Shown here: positions 53,565 to 64,000 of the stretch, piece by piece
Position numbering within the stretch: position 1 is the first letter of the stretch
Layout of the letters: each line of letters opens with the position of its first letter
NCBI GenBank assembly: GCA_034359265.1
Contig: CP136890.1
Coordinates: forward strand, 97,489,501-97,553,500
DNA: 64,000 nucleotides
Reading direction: 5' to 3'
From: Canna indica
Lineage: Eukaryota > Streptophyta > Magnoliopsida > Zingiberales > Cannaceae
Notes under the pieces: model-generated
What the model saw: the letters and a program-made list of their open reading frames with translations, nothing else
What the model was told of the DNA's origin: nothing
The model's database searches: none
Program-made: the position numbers and the translations under genes

Positions 53565-54689
53565 TGGATTTATTTGGTGAAGAGACAGAAGAGGAAAAGA
53601 AGGCAGCTGAAGAGCGTGCAGCTGCTATCAAAGCTTCTGGAAAGAAGAAAGAATGTATGTTCTACCCATTTTGAAGTGTTAAATTGATTCATTGTTTAAG
53701 ATTTGCCAAAGATGTTTGCTATTTTCTAGTTGTACAAACATGGTTTCTTTGGTTGTTTCATTCACTTAAGACTGCATTTTCTTGTTTGCAGCTGGAAAGT
53801 CTTCAGTACTTCTTGATGTGAAACCTTGGGATGATGAAACAGACATGAAAAAGCTTGAAGAAGCTGTAAGGAGCATCCAAATGGAGGGTTTGCTGTGGGG
53901 AGCCTGTATGTATTCTTTCTCTGAAATAATAATGGGCTTAGTTTTAATTAATTATCATTTTTATTAGTCTCTTGATAGAAACATTTATTAACTAATGCTG
54001 TTTGTATTTGGTTAACATGCAGCAAAACTGGTTCCTGTTGGTTATGGCATTAAAAAATTGCAGATCATGATGACCATTGTTGATGATTTGGTTTCTGTTG
54101 ATACCCTAATTGAGGAGCAACTCTGTGCTGAACCAGCCAATGAGTACATCCAGAGCTGTGATATTGTGGCATTCAACAAAATATGTGAGTAATTAGCTTA
54201 ACTTTGATGCATGTATTGTTTAATATCACAGATAGGCTTTATGAAAAGAGATCATACCACTAGGTTGCTATTTGGTCCCTTAAACACTTCGATCATGATG
54301 TCCAAAGCTTTTATCTGTCATTTGTTTCTTTGTTGTGGTAAACTAGGATTAACCATAACTGTATTTCTATTATTTTAAGCCTTTATTTGGTAATTATAAT
54401 TTTAAATTTGGGATGGGGATGATATAATCTGTCATGAAATCTATGTTTCTTTATGTTTGTCCCCACTTGGATTTTAATCCTTTTAATCATTGATGCACAA
54501 TTTATCTCTATCTAATCTCTTTTTGTTTCTACTTGCCAAATACTAGAGCTAATTACTGTTTGCTTTTTTCACTGCTCAAAAATAGACCTTTTCAAAGCTT
54601 CTAGTTTATTGCATGGCTTCATATGCATAAAATCAATTTTTTGTAGCACACAAGAATTGTGACTGATTCTAGGTTTTTCTGTTGCAGGA
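52950..54689 (+). CDS. EF1B: EF1B copy D, elongation factor 1-beta (eEF1B beta), complete
   Basis: This is the GDP/GTP exchange subunit for eEF1A in cytoplasmic translation. Coding exons: 52950-53035, 53125-53241, 53321-53414, 53522-53654, 53792-53905, 54023-54184 and 54688-54689; 708 nt, 235 residues. The N-terminus [14 protein letters not shown], then [11 protein letters not shown] and [14 protein letters not shown], is the GST-C-like region that binds eEF1B gamma. A run of 11 Asp (from about residue 102) and [17 protein letters not shown] form the acidic linker. The C-terminal exchange domain runs from [12 protein letters not shown] to CDIVAFNKI. The stop codon TGA is split by the last intron (ATAT|GTGAGT...GCAG|GATT); if unspliced, reading ends ICE then TAA. 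The ATG is 25 nt into the exon. It is the only copy with its own promoter and all exons. Confidence 0.92.
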
Positions 54690-55629
54690 TTATTCTTCTG
54701 CTTGGAGACTAGCTGGAAGGCCCTAGTTTTGTGTGTTTAATTTCGAACAATGGTTTTGTGGACTGTGAGACCCACTTTTTTCTCTAATTTTTAGTAGACA
54801 AGAAGTCAGTTCATGTTTTGGACTTAATGTAGTGAATCTTTTTTCAGGATATTAAATATCTATTATTATGCTATTGGTCATCCGAGTTTGTTATTGACTT
54901 ATTTCTGCATTCAATACTGGTGCGTGAAATGTTATGGTCTTGTTAAGTTAACTTATTGTTGTGCAAATATCATCTCATGTCTTCTTTTTCTTCCAACTTT
55001 AACACCTTAAAGTTGATGGCGATAAATATCTGCCTCCACGTCTATATCTGAGCGCATTTCTGTAATGCATATTGGATTATAATATCTTTCTGTGGCATAT
55101 ATTAAATTGAACTTCTGTATTATAACGTGCGTTGGATTCTTTTTATGTAAGAAAATTGGGGCTGGCTCACTGTGTCGGTATTGCGTAAATTCATTAGCAT
55201 TTGAATATGTAGATTTGGTTTGCGATTGCATGCAGAGGTGACATAAGATAGTGATGTGAAAAAAATAATTAATTAATATATATGTGAAGGTCAATAGGAG
55301 GAAAATATTTTTTCTATTAATAATAAGTTGAATATCAAGCTATTTGATCTAAAAAAATTAATATATGACTTCATATTGTAGATCTCATTACAAGACTCCA
55401 AATATTTAGAATCAAATTTTTGATAGTTAGAGATCTTATAAATAAGGAGACATTATAGTTGAACACAAAAATATTTTTAATATTAGCATATTCTTTAATC
55501 AAGGGACTTAGGCCCATAGTCTTTGAAATATTGAAAATATGAGTATTTTGAGTTCTTTTAATATGTTTGGTTAGTGGGAGTTTTATGTTTATTTATGCTA
55601 ATTATTGAACACTTCAATGCATGTTTAAT

Positions 55630-57458
55630 TTCTGATTGCATACTTGGGTCTCAAAACAGCTCAAATCTTTTTTAGACAGATTCTCGACAGCATTCTGCAT
55701 GCTCCAATGTCATTTTTTGACACTAAACCATCTGGAAGAATTCTAAGTCGGGTAAGGTTCTCATCCTCTCACTTTTGTCATCATAGAAACATGTACCATA
55801 TTTCCTTCAATTAATCTGCAATATTATTCTTCTTTATCCTAAATTGCCTGTTAGTAGCTTACAAGTGCTTGTTACATTTGAGAGAAAAAATAAATACTCT
55901 TTGAGTTGATGTTTGTAAAATACCAAAAAAATCAGTTATTATCATTAAGCAAATATGTCAGAAGCAATTACTAATTTTCTATCATGTTGACATTGGACTT
56001 TGCTTCTTTTCTTTGTTTCAGGCATCATCAGATCAAACCAACATTGATCTCTTCCTCCCATTCTTTGTGGGACTAACAGTATCAATGTACATCACTCTGC
56101 TAAGCATAATTATTGTAGTATGCCAGGTTGCTTGGCCTACCATCATAGTCATACTTCCATTGGTATGGCTGAATATTTGGTACAGGGTATGCTCCAACTC
56201 TCTTTACCTTCAAAAATTCATCGGCGTCTATGCCTAAGAGAATACATAAGTGTCTGTCTTGTTTGAATTGTTCAGATCACGCATAAAGAGTACCTTAAGG
56301 TTCTTACTTCCTGCTCTTCTTGCATCCTGTTGGTTGCAGGGTTATTATATTGCAACATCTCGGGAGCTCACTCGACTTGACTCAATTACAAAAGCACCAG
56401 TTATCCATCACTTTTCAGAATCCATTCTTGGCGTCACAACAATCCGTTGTTTCAGGAAGGAAGAGATGTTTAGCCAGGAGAACCTGAGCAGTGTTGATTC
56501 AAGCTTAAGGATGGATTTTCACAACAATGGATCCAATGAGTGGCTAGGGTTCCGATTAGAATTGTTTGATAGTTTTGTCCTCTGCATCTCAGCTTTGCTC
56601 ATGACCGTGCTGTGCTCCCTAGCAATTTTATCAAACCAGGTACAAATGAAAATGTAAAATTATATAAATTATTTATCTGCTGTTGCCTTAAAACTGAAAA
56701 TATTAGTTTAAAGATGTTGATCAGGTGGATTTGTGAATACATCTTACAGATGGAATGAGGAACAAATCACTCAAGCTTCCCTTTTCTAACTTTTGGGCAT
56801 CTAAGATGTCTATGTTATTATCTTGTTTAATTGCATTGCATAACTAAAATGAATGTTGGGCAAAGCACTACAGTAGAAATCTGGTAATAGATGTTAAGAT
56901 TTGAATGTCCAGATTGGAAGATCAAAAATAAATATACAAAGGTCTTCTAATGCTTTTGCAATGTAGGTGGCCTGTGATTAAATCTGTAACCCTTTGTAGA
57001 TATCACCATATAATATAAAATTTTGTTGAACTACTACTTAGGGCATGGAGGGCCACCCATCCAACTTTCCACCTTTAGTTCCTAACCTACTTCATGAGCC
57101 ATGTTATGTCTAGCTTAACTAAATCCTATATGGTGTTTTACAATAAGTCAAGTTGAAATATTGTTTTCTTTAATACAGTTCTTGCATGTTGAGTTGCCTG
57201 TAAATGCATTTCAATTTCCAATGAGTTTCCAGAAACTGATGTTGTTTTTTGTTCCGTGCAGAATATGTTGGTCTCTCCCTCAATTCTGTAGTTTTTTGGT
57301 CAATTTGGATTTGTTGCTTCATAGAGAACCGGATGGTTTCAGTTGAAAGAATAAGGCAGTTCACCAACATTCCCTCTGAGGCAGCTTGGAGGGTTAAAGA
57401 TTGTCTTCCATCTCCACATTGGCCCACCCATGGAAATATTGAAATAAGAGATCTTAAG
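55630..57458 (+). pseudogene. ABCC4/ABCC14-like transporter fragment D
   Basis: Exons 55630-55751, 56022-56186, 56340-56639 and 57262-57458 encode the same part of transmembrane domain 2 as fragment A, with identical readings in the long ORFs. The gtgct duplication that shifts the frame is at 56,607-56,616. No nucleotide-binding domain follows; instead the downstream intron DNA runs into the eS12 mosaic at about 58,060. It lies 0.9 kb downstream of EF1B copy D in the same orientation. Confidence 0.85.
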
Positions 57459-58069
57459 GTTATTTATACAACTATATTGTTTCTTTGCCTTCTTTTACTA
57501 TAAATAGAGTAGTTAGAACTTTCTGGGTACTTTGAGAAGCTGAAGAGCTACTTGTAATCGTCATTCTAAAACACCATCATTTTTTAATTAACGATTACCT
57601 AAAAATCAACGAACAATTGTATTCAAGTTCATAGTTTTGTAATTCTTACATTTCTAGTTCAGTTGCTCTTTTGTTCTTTTCTTTTTCAAGTTGAGAATAT
57701 GAGTACTGAAGCAGAAAACATTCTTCTGTTTTCTTCAGGTTGTTCTGGTGATGTATTAGCCATAATGTGTTATGTGTTAATTTTGATTCATCTTTTAGAT
57801 ACACTCATTAGCCAACAAGTCTTATATTGATTGTTGTATTATATAAATTTTAATCAAAATTTAACTTGAAACCCATCTAATCAATGTGCTGCCTTTCATT
57901 ATGTATATGATTTATTTTAGGAATCACGCATGGGCATTTATTATTTGTTGAAATGTGATTAGCTTCTCTTTGTTGTTCAAATGTTTGGGCTAGTCGTGAA
58001 CCCATTGTAGCACAAATGGTAATAACATCGTGTACATATTCAGTAGTTTTGTGGTTCAAACTACAGATT

Positions 58070-58507
58070 AATCCAGATCCAGATCGAGTGCAAGGAGATG
58101 GCCGCGTATGTAATCCTTAACCCCCTCTGCTCTTGAATTAATCTGTTTTAGCTAGTATCACTGTATTAGGAAGGGTTTTTTCGTTTTTCGGATGGCGCAT
58201 TAGGCTAGGCCATATTCTGACGAAGATTTGCAGACTCTATGTTTGGATTAGACGGGCATAGGTTATCATTTCAATTACATTTGTAGGTCTATTGTGAATG
58301 TTTCAGGGTCCCAAAATCAGTATGGTAGCGATTTTTTCACCCTTTTTTTTTTTTACTATTCTCGTTGATTTTGATTTCGATCTGTCAATCTAAAGTCGTC
58401 GATATCGTCCTTGCTTCATGAATTTCATCCTCTCAGATCGGTTATTGCACATGTGAATTTGCGAGCAAAAATAGATGTAGTTATGTGATCTTATTCGAAG
58501 ATGTAGG
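58070..58507 (+). pseudogene. eS12 exon 2 / EF1B intron 1 mosaic, right arm copy
   Basis: eS12 exon 2 is at 58,077-58,105 (ATG at 58,098, donor gtatgtaatcc), preceded by ABCC-derived DNA ending ggttcaaac and a new acceptor-like attaatccag. eS12 intron 2 runs to about 58,320, then EF1B intron 1 begins at gcgattttttcaccc and continues to gaagatgtagg. Three gene sources are joined within 450 bp with intron sequence retained, so the copying was from DNA, not mRNA. Confidence 0.75.
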
Positions 58508-59330
58508 ATAGGGATCAGGATCTATACGCACTTGTGTGAAGACTACGTATTGACGTATACGTGAGTTTGGGGTAGGGATCAGCGGATTCGAATATTCTAT
58601 ATTTTTTACGATATTAAAATTCTATTTTGTATAAGATCGATTCTTAAATTTTGGAACTAGATTCTATCCTATTGGAACTTGAAATCGGACCCTACCTCGA
58701 AACCACATATTCTAATTTCAATTCCGGATACCATGTTGGAACATGTTCATATATAATTTTCAGGGTACAGGTTTCGAGTACCCTGTTGGAATCTGTTTTG
58801 AAATCTGTAAATGAACAAATCAGTGAGTGTGGAATAAAATAAGATGGCTTGGGTGCAACGCAACTATTTAATTCAATATCCAGGAATCATGATCTATACG
58901 CACTTGTGTGAAGACTACGTATTGACGTATACGTGAGTTTGGGGTAGGGATGAGCGAGTTCGAATATTCTATATTTTTTACGATATTAAAATTCTATTTT
59001 GTATAATATCGATTCTTAAATTTTGGAACTAGACACTACCCTATTGGAACTTGAAATCGGACCCTACCTCGAAATCACATATTCTAATTTCAATTTCGGA
59101 TACCATGTTGGAACATGTTCATATATAATTTTCAGGATACAAGTTTCGAGTACCTTGTTGGAATCTATTTTGAAATCTGTAAATGAACATATTCCAACAT
59201 GGTACTCTGTTGTTCTGGAACATATAAATATACAAGTTCCAACATGGTACCATGTTCCGAAATATGTAAATATACAAATTCCAACATTATACCCGATGTG
59301 TTGGATTCAGAATCGAAACCGATTTTAATT
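58507..59330. repeat. tandem duplication of about 375-400 bp, right arm
   Basis: Unit 1 (58,511-58,886) and unit 2 (from 58,887) both begin atctatacgcacttgtgtg and contain gacgtatacgtgagtttgg and accatgttggaacatg. Unit 2 has extra internal iterations of the ttccaacatggtac motif near its end. The MELD-starting ORFs of 63 and 101 codons follow the repeat and are not taken as genes. Confidence 0.75.
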
Positions 59331-60341
59331 TGTTCCTAAATTTTTGTCTCGGACTCTACTCGAATTTAATTCAAATCTATCCGGAACATATCCAATTATG
59401 TCAATTTTAGTTGGTTCTGAATCTATTCGGTACTCTAGTTTGGGATTCTTTTTTGTCTTGGAAATTACTTTGAATTGAACTCCAATTATTTTAAGCTTCT
59501 TTTATTTTGTTTTGTTATCTGGTTGAGAGAATTGACGTGTATATATAATTAATTAAAGAGCTAGATGTGGAATTGGCGTCATTAATTGTATAGTCTCTTA
59601 ATTTCTTGCTTGTTGACTTCATCCTTAGGATGAAATTATTGAGTCTTTACTAATTAACTAGGTTTCTCTTCTTCGATCTCCAACATGATCAAATCCATCC
59701 TTTTTATTAAAGGGGTCGATGACTTTTATGGTTTTGAATGTCAGGGGTTAATCAAAATTTTATTTTTCAAAAAAAAATAAAATAAATTATTATAGGCGAT
59801 GATACTAAGAATTAAATCCTAAATTTTTAGATAATATACAACGTGACCATCAAAAATGAATCTTATTTTGTTTATGCTATTCACATCGTCACATGATCGA
59901 TAAGTGAATTGACTAAATGCGTACGTGTCCCCACAATAGTACATCTACCAATTAGTCATTTTGGAAATTGTCGGAGTGGGCGGTACGATAGCAACCTCAG
60001 AGCTCTCATTTCTATTTTTTTAAATATTTTGCACGGTAGTCTCAGCGCTGCATTTTTTTTATATTTTTTTCATTTTATTTCTTTTAATTATTTTGTTTGT
60101 TCTTTGGTTTTCTTTTTCATTTTATTTTTAACTCTAGTTTTATTCCCAAATCAAAAAATTGATTTCAAACTTTTCTTTATTCTTAATTTCTTTTTAATTA
60201 TTTTGTTTTTTCTTTGTTTTTCTTTTTCATTTTATTTTTAATTCTAATTTTATTCTCAAATTATTTTATTTTTATTTCTAATTTTATTCTCAAATCTAAT
60301 TTTAATTTTAATTTTATTTTTTTATGATTTTTTGTCAAGTT
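59331..60341. other. AT-rich low-complexity interval, right arm
   Basis: Mirror of 39,906-40,916. A T-rich tract of ttttatttttaa type fills about 60,050-60,325. A 110-codon Phe/Leu-rich ORF (59,909-60,241) is produced by this tract and is not a gene. Confidence 0.6.
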
Positions 60342-61660
60342 GATGTATGCATTTTGGCAGCCCTTTCTGAAGTTTCCCAAGCGAGAAAACGAAAAGTGCG
60401 CTAGCGCGTGTAGGCCCTCCGCTTGCTCCTTCATCGAATTGGATTCATTTTCCTACACCACCGGTTATGTGGAATGGGTTGAGGATGCACTCTCGCGAAA
60501 GAAGTCAACCGAACTAGATGAAAATAGGATGTCGTTCTTGCCTCCGTGTTCACATATGATCGGAAAGACAATTGATTTCCCTGCATTTTTTGCACTTTGG
60601 TGCCCTTCAACGAACACTATTCTTACGTAAATCTCAGATTTTCAATCTCTCTTTGGAACTTGCGCATGATTAAAAAAAAAGGCGGGCTTCCAATTCATGG
60701 CTTATTTTATGATACCTATCGGTAAGAGAGCAGTACACACCTGACTTCACCGTAGGGTTGGGACGAAGGCGACCTGGAGATCAGCACTTCGTGATGACCG
60801 AAAGGCGGAGCCCAAACATCTATGATTGGGCGTACTCCCCCTAGCCAGTAGGGAACTCTTGCCAGCGTACCGTAGTGGTAACGCAGTGGGAGCGGACAGG
60901 GGGTTTCCGGTAGTGAGCGTAGTGGAGGAATGGTGTCCTTTCCTCTTCTCTTGTTGGTTAAATTGTTGTTGTTGGTTGTGACATCCTCCTTGGGGGCTTG
61001 GGGGGACTGCTGTTAAGTGGAGATGGGAATCGATTCTTTAGTAAAGGGGGAATCGGTTACCAGCTCTACCCACTGCCCTGCTCTGTCTCTTTTTCTTTTC
61101 TTTTTTGCTTCTTTTTTCTTTTCTTTTTATTGTGCAATTGATAAATCACACGGTTATGACCCCCTCGGGGGCCTGTGGAATTCCCCATCCAAGTTGAGCT
61201 GGCAAAGGGCTTAACAAGCCAGCTCTTCCCAACCCTTCCTTCCCACTGTTGTGCTCACTCCTTGATGTTGTTTTGTGCTTTCCAGAGTTTTGTATTTGTT
61301 CGTTCGTACGTTCTCCTCTCATAATTCAAGAAATGCATCCACACTATACTAAAGTTCTAGCCGTATGGAGCCACCGTCATCGAAGTTTAGTGCCTGTCTG
61401 TACCGAGTAAAACCTACCTACTTGCATAACCTGCGCCAGGTTAAAGGGGCCCACTGATATTTCTATAATATCCCTCGGATCTGTCCACAAGCGACCCCGG
61501 TAGTATCTGGTAACCCGCAATGCTTTCCTTCACGCCTCATCCACACCTCTTGCATTGTCGGGGCCCACCAACCAGACTTTCCGGCATCAATGTACGCCTT
61601 CTTCCCCATTCTGATGTCATTCTGAATCCTGCAGGCCCTTGCTCGAGGCGGTTTAACATC
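60342..61660. other. organelle-like (probably mitochondrial) insertion, right arm copy
   Basis: Mirror copy of 38,580-39,905, with the 96-codon ORF now on the plus strand (60,340-60,630) and only a few substitutions (for example tctgtccacaag versus aatctgtccac contexts). Same balanced composition and sharp borders. The mitochondrial origin is from memory of similar sequence, not from a search. Confidence 0.45.
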
Positions 61661-61821
61661 CTTTATAGCCCGATCTGCGGGTAATTACGGGTGCCCTGAG
61701 TAGTGTCAAGCTCATTTCAGTAAGGTTTGTCATCTCCAGAACCTTGGTTCTGTATTTCAATTCAATATTGCTCGTTCGATTTCGTGATTGGATATAATCT
61801 CCTCTGAAATGCCCATGCCGT

Positions 61822-61977
61822 CCATAGGCGGCATGGGCCCGGCCCGGATTTGGGCTGTGCTTGGCCCGGCACGGCTGTGCCCAGGAGACGGGCCGAGCTC
61901 GCCTCCTGGGCACGCGGGCCGTTCTCAACACGAAACGCGGGCCGAGCACGGCCCGCGCACCGTGCTGGCCCATTGTA
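61822..61977. mobile_element. GC-rich inverted-repeat fragment (right arm)
   Basis: Mirror copy of 38,270-38,425, with the same gggcccggcccgg-type motifs. It lies between the mitochondrial-like block and the LTR-like fragment in both arms. Confidence 0.4.
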
Positions 61978-62015
61978 AGAAAAAAAAATAATTACATGAA
62001 TTTAAGAATACCAAT

Positions 62016-62419
62016 TGTAAATAGATAAAGGAAAGATCTTACTTGAAGAGATAGAAATATAGCGGAAGTAATTTTCTGAGTCTCCAAGAATAGTTAGATC
62101 TTCCTTCACATCAATTTCTCAAAATGCTCTGTTTTGATGGGGAAAGCAACAATGAGCTAGGGTTTTTAATCCCTGATTCTATCATGTGTGTAGAGGGAAC
62201 CTAGCCTCTATTTATAATTGATTAAATGAGCCATCTCCATCACGGGCTTTATTAATCGGGCCTACACTTGACTAATCACATCAATCAATATTAAGTGTTT
62301 CAAGCTCATATCACATGGATCAAAATTAAATGAGCTAATATGCATCTTAAATAGGATCATAAGATTAACCCGTTTAAATCAAAAACCACAATTGACCATA
62401 GCCCACAAAAAAAATATTT

Positions 62420-62496
<77 letters not shown>

Positions 62497-62513
62497 TAAA
62501 AAATATTCTAACA
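62016..62513 (-). mobile_element. LTR-like element fragment (right arm)
   Basis: Mirror of 37,792-38,233, with TGTTAG starting at 62,513 and the TTTACA end at 62,016. It is longer because of an expanded (TA)n tract (62,424-62,493). The purine-rich stretch lies on its outer side (about 62,515-62,524). Confidence 0.5.
62424..62493. repeat. expanded (TA)n tract in the right-arm LTR
   Basis: About 70 bp of alternating AT replaces a tract of about 16 bp at the mirror site (about 37,816-37,830). This is a length polymorphism between otherwise near-identical arms. Confidence 0.9.
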
Positions 62514-63093
62514 TTCTTTCACTTGGGCAAGGTCAATTGCATAACTATAATTTGAAAATATTCATTTAAAAAATGACTCGGGTTAATCACAAAAATGTGA
62601 TCACAAGAAAAAATATGATCCAAGATGCAACACTTATTAAGACTCTTATTAACAAACCAATAATATTGGATCATAGCAGTCATCACGTCATTCCTGGACA
62701 TAAGACTTCTCATGGTCACGAATACCATTGACATAGTTGACAATTATCATTGGTGTGGAGTGTAGCATGAAAACAGTACTCAAAATGATCCGATAAGAAC
62801 AGTGATATTTTCATTATCAATCCTCATACATTTCCTTCTATATATATCTTTCGACAAGAGAAAGCGTATGATTCAAAAAACCATCATATCCCTATACTCA
62901 AATATGGTGTCAATCAGTGGACAACTTGATTCATATGACATCGAGTCTCAAATATGCAAATAGATAATCAAAATCATCGTGTCGCCCAGACTCAAATATG
63001 GTATCAATCAAGGGACAACTTAATTCAATATGATATCGAGTCTCAAAACACATTGAACACATATATATAATTTGTGATAATAGAATATAAATT

Positions 63094-64000
63094 ATTAAAC
63101 ATGCATTGAAGTATTCAATAATTAGCATAAATAAACATAAAACTCTCACAAACCAAACATATTAAAAGAACTCAAAATACTCATATTTTCAATATTTCAA
63201 AGACTATGGGCCTAAGTCCCTTGATTAAAGAATATGCTAATATTAAAAATATTTTTGTGTTCAACTATAATGTCTTCTTATTTACAAGATCTCTAACTAT
63301 CAAAAATTTAATTCTAAATATTTAGAGTCTTATAATGAGATCTACGATATGAAGTCATATATTAATTTTTTTAGATCAAATAGTTTGATATTCAACTTAT
63401 TATTAATAGAAAAAATATTTTTCTCCTATTGAACTTCACATATATATATATATATATATTATTTTTTTCACATCACTATCTTATGTCACCTATATATATT
63501 AATTAATTATTTTTTTCACATCACTATCTTATGTCACCTCTGCATGCAATCGCAAACCAAATCTACATATTCAAATGCTAATGAATTTACACAATACCGA
63601 CACAGTGAGCCAGCCCCAATTTTCTTACATGAAAAGAATCCAACGCACGTTATAATATAGAAGTTCAATTTAATATATGCCACAGAAAGATATTATAATC
63701 CAATATGCATTACAGAAATGCGCTCAGATATAGACGTGGAAACAGATATTTATCGCCATCAACTTTAAGGTGTTAAAGTTGGAAGAAAAAGAAGACATGA
63801 GATGATATTTGCACAACAATAAGTTAACTTAACAAGACCATAACATTTCACGCACCAGTATTGAATGCAGAAATAAGTCAATAACCAACAATATAAACTC
63901 GGATGACCAATAGCATAATAATAGATATTTAATATCCTGAAAAAAGATTCACTACATTAAGTCCAAAACATGAACTGACTTCTTGTCTACTAAAAATTAG
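63094..64000 (-). repeat. duplicated module E (EF1B downstream DNA, cut by window end)
   Basis: On the minus strand this matches module B downstream DNA from the junction gcatgtttaat outward, including the shared 45-bp local duplication (catcactatcttatgtcacc twice, 63,470-63,539). The window ends in EF1B 3' UTR sequence. EF1B exons on the minus strand are expected just beyond the edge. Confidence 0.85.

Larger units (their letters stand above)
52888..64000. repeat. right arm of the large palindrome (reaches the window edge)
   Basis: This is the mirror copy of 36,238-47,357. It carries EF1B copy D coding exons, ABCC fragment D, the eS12/EF1B mosaic, tandem repeat, mitochondrial-like block, GC-rich fragment, LTR and module E. 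Differences from the left arm are scattered substitutions and small indels, such as the Asp-codon number and TA-tract lengths. The arm is cut by the window end, so its true length is unknown. Confidence 0.9.

Noticed and set aside
59909..60241. 110-codon Phe/Leu-rich ORF as a membrane protein
   Set aside because: It is the translation of a T-rich low-complexity tract and its mirror copy is broken by indels.
29122..64000. Whole region as a single Helitron or Pack-type element
   Set aside because: Captured gene pieces fit the idea, but I found no convincing terminal signature, helicase or Mutator TIRs, and the inverted architecture is better explained by fold-back amplification.

Overview
The window is plant nuclear DNA. 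It has long spliced genes with GT-AG introns, AT-rich intergenic DNA, hAT-type elements, a LINE and an LTR. The proteins are angiosperm housekeeping families. I lean towards a monocot, but the sequence does not settle the species.

The left third (about 1-25,000) is ordinary. It holds the last two exons of an unidentified plus-strand gene (80-762), about 3.6 kb with a fold-back element (2,985-3,580) and one orphan exon-like ORF, and then a complete BIG gene on the minus strand (24,703 to 4,398). BIG is the giant UBR-box calossin-like auxin-transport and E3-type protein. I placed 14 coding exons by hand; they add up to 15,297 nt, or 5,098 codons plus stop. Its upstream DNA holds a 117-bp tandem duplication.

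From 25.7 to 29.1 kb there is a 459-bp hAT-type MITE with target-site duplication, a degenerate repeat field and a truncated, broken L1-type LINE.

From 29.1 kb to the right edge the window is a structured accessory region built from pieces of three genes: eEF1B beta (EF1B), ribosomal protein eS12 (RPS12) and an ABCC4/ABCC14-like ABC transporter. The EF1B 3' module occurs five times: A at 29.1 kb (+), B at 35.1 kb (+), C at 45-47 kb (-), D at 53 kb (+) and E at 63.1 kb (-, cut by the window edge). Modules B-C and D-E form the arms of a palindrome of at least 11.1 kb per arm (36,238-47,357 and 52,888-64,000). The arms surround a 5.5-kb spacer. Each arm also carries a mitochondrial-like block, an LTR, a GC-rich fragment and a tandem repeat.

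The spacer holds a 2.2-kb non-autonomous hAT element, two opposed eS12 5' regions, and a second, smaller hairpin (51,425-52,706) made of the EF1B promoter, first exon and first intron. The result is two apparently intact EF1B genes under different promoters. D keeps the native telo-box/TATA promoter. C has lost it and is spliced, in frame, behind the eS12 promoter and first two exons. ABCC copies are partial and share a frameshift. The region is either a recent, replication-based inverted amplification that made a promoter-swapped EF1B gene and long hairpin-capable loci, or partly an assembly artefact; long reads would decide.
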